NCBI GenBank assembly: GCA_958404085.1
Contig: CATXZX010000097.1
Span: forward strand, 1 to 6,859
Reading direction: 5' to 3'
DNA: 6,859 bases
From: an uncultured Prevotellaceae bacterium
GTDB taxonomy: Bacteria; Bacteroidota; Bacteroidia; Bacteroidales; Bacteroidaceae
The translations under genes were made by a program, and so were the position numbers. The notes under the pieces are model-generated. The model had not been told where the DNA came from. It did not search any database and was given only the letters and a program-made list of their open reading frames with translations. Below, piece by piece: positions 6,194 through 6,859 of the stretch (its first letter is position 1; each line of letters starts with the position of its first letter).

Positions 6194-6859
6194 TTATTTT
6201 CCGCTGCGGTGCAACTTGCGGAAAGGCATCATTTTCTTTATGGCCTGGATTTTTGCCGTCCCGTCAACTTGGGCAGTTCGCGAAAACAAGATAGACGAAG
6301 ATACGTTTTCCAACACAGTCACCATAATCTGCGGATCGTCATCTGCAAATGGAGTAAAGTCTTCATCTACGATCGTTCCTTCGTCATAATAAGACAGCAT
6401 TATATATTTATTATTGCTAAAATACATCACATCCCTATAACTGCCTTCGTCATCGCCATCCACATCCACTTTCTTAATACCGGACTTATCAGCCTGTGCC
6501 TCCAGCGTCTTGAAATCATTGAAACTACCGTTGTAGTAAACTGCTCCGCCGGTTCCTACTCTTTTATCTCCTTCGGTTATGTTCATCACAAGCGGGGCAG
6601 CCGACGCCAGTACCGGGGTAAAGGCCGGAAGTCCGACCTGTTTAGGCTGTACATTCCTAAACGTTTTTGCAATCATAGCCAAATCAATCGTCACCCTGTT
6701 GGCCGTATACTTGGCACCCATATCGTATTTGCCGCTCGCCTCGTCCATATATGCTCCTATACCGTCTAAATCGAAAACGAATTTATCCGATTTCCGGTTT
6801 ACGACGATGTCCGTAGAATTTTCGCTGTAAAGCATTTTTTCCTGATCCGTTACGCTGAC
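6194..6859 (-). CDS. Unrecognised acidic protein, C-terminal part (runs off the window)
   Basis: I do not recognise this protein. The frame is open from its TAA stop (6196-6194) to the window edge, giving 221 visible residues. The first Met in view, at 6835, is preceded in frame by eight open codons. It carries no signal peptide or hydrophobic start, so the true start is probably outside the window; an AGGAAAAA just before that ATG keeps a start there possible. The visible part has alternating polar and hydrophobic stretches that suggest beta structure, many Asp and Gly residues, and a DVDGDDEG segment (124-131 counted from that Met) resembling calcium-binding loops. A second acidic run, FADDDPQ, lies near 163. 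It ends with a basic tail, FRKLHRSGK. There are no cysteines or obvious membrane segments. A terminator lies 31 bases downstream. Coding status is likely; function cannot be assigned. Confidence 0.75.
   Translation of the reverse strand, partial: VSVTDQEKMLYSENSTDIVVNRKSDKFVFDLDGIGAYMDEASGKYDMGAKYTANRVTIDLAMIAKTFRNVQPKQVGLPAFTPVLASAAPLVMNITEGDKRVGTGGAVYYNGSFNDFKTLEAQADKSGIKKVDVDGDDEGSYRDVMYFSNNKYIMLSYYDEGTIVDEDFTPFADDDPQIMVTVLENVSSSILFSRTAQVDGTAKIQAIKKMMPFRKLHRSGK

Noticed and set aside
6209..6769. A 186-codon plus-strand frame near the right edge
   Set aside because: It is opposite the minus-strand acidic protein, which has a matching terminator downstream. This frame is Ile- and His-rich with no motif and no promoter.

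Overview
The window looks like ordinary core chromosome from a member of the Bacteroidales. Three things point there: a TACCTTTG-type -7 promoter box, A-rich leaders in place of strong Shine-Dalgarno sites, and Bacteroidetes-like versions of Ugd, PyrB, PyrI and GlyA. I see no transposase, phage gene, tRNA, rRNA or CRISPR array. The genus cannot be named from this sequence.

Layout from left to right. Positions 1-177 hold no convincing gene. They contain a GC-rich block (about 11-93) with several competing inverted repeats, the least explained part of the window. A plus-strand promoter box (178-185) then leads into a small cysteine-motif protein of the C_GCAxxG_C_C family (214-720). Every other gene lies on the minus strand. 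The first minus-strand pair is a UDP-glucuronate 4-epimerase (3089 to 2037) followed two bases later by UDP-glucose 6-dehydrogenase (2034 to 721). The dehydrogenase stop codon directly abuts the stop of the plus-strand gene, so the two transcripts converge with no spacer. Upstream of the pair, behind a strong intrinsic terminator (3131-3199), lies a likely pyrB-pyrI-glyA operon (5980 to 3215). A second intrinsic terminator (6115-6162) separates that operon from an unrecognised acidic protein that runs off the right edge (6859 to 6194).

How the genes work together. Ugd and the epimerase would convert UDP-glucose to UDP-glucuronate and then UDP-galacturonate, precursors for surface polysaccharide or lipopolysaccharide. 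PyrB and PyrI are the catalytic and regulatory chains of aspartate carbamoyltransferase, the committed step of pyrimidine synthesis. The PyrI zinc cysteines and nucleotide-site residues are present, so allosteric control by nucleotides is expected. GlyA makes glycine and methylene-tetrahydrofolate, which thymidylate and purine synthesis use, so the operon joins pyrimidine and one-carbon supply. I found no clear undescribed system. The items most worth a second look are the left-edge structured block, the zero-gap convergent junction and the unidentified right-edge protein.
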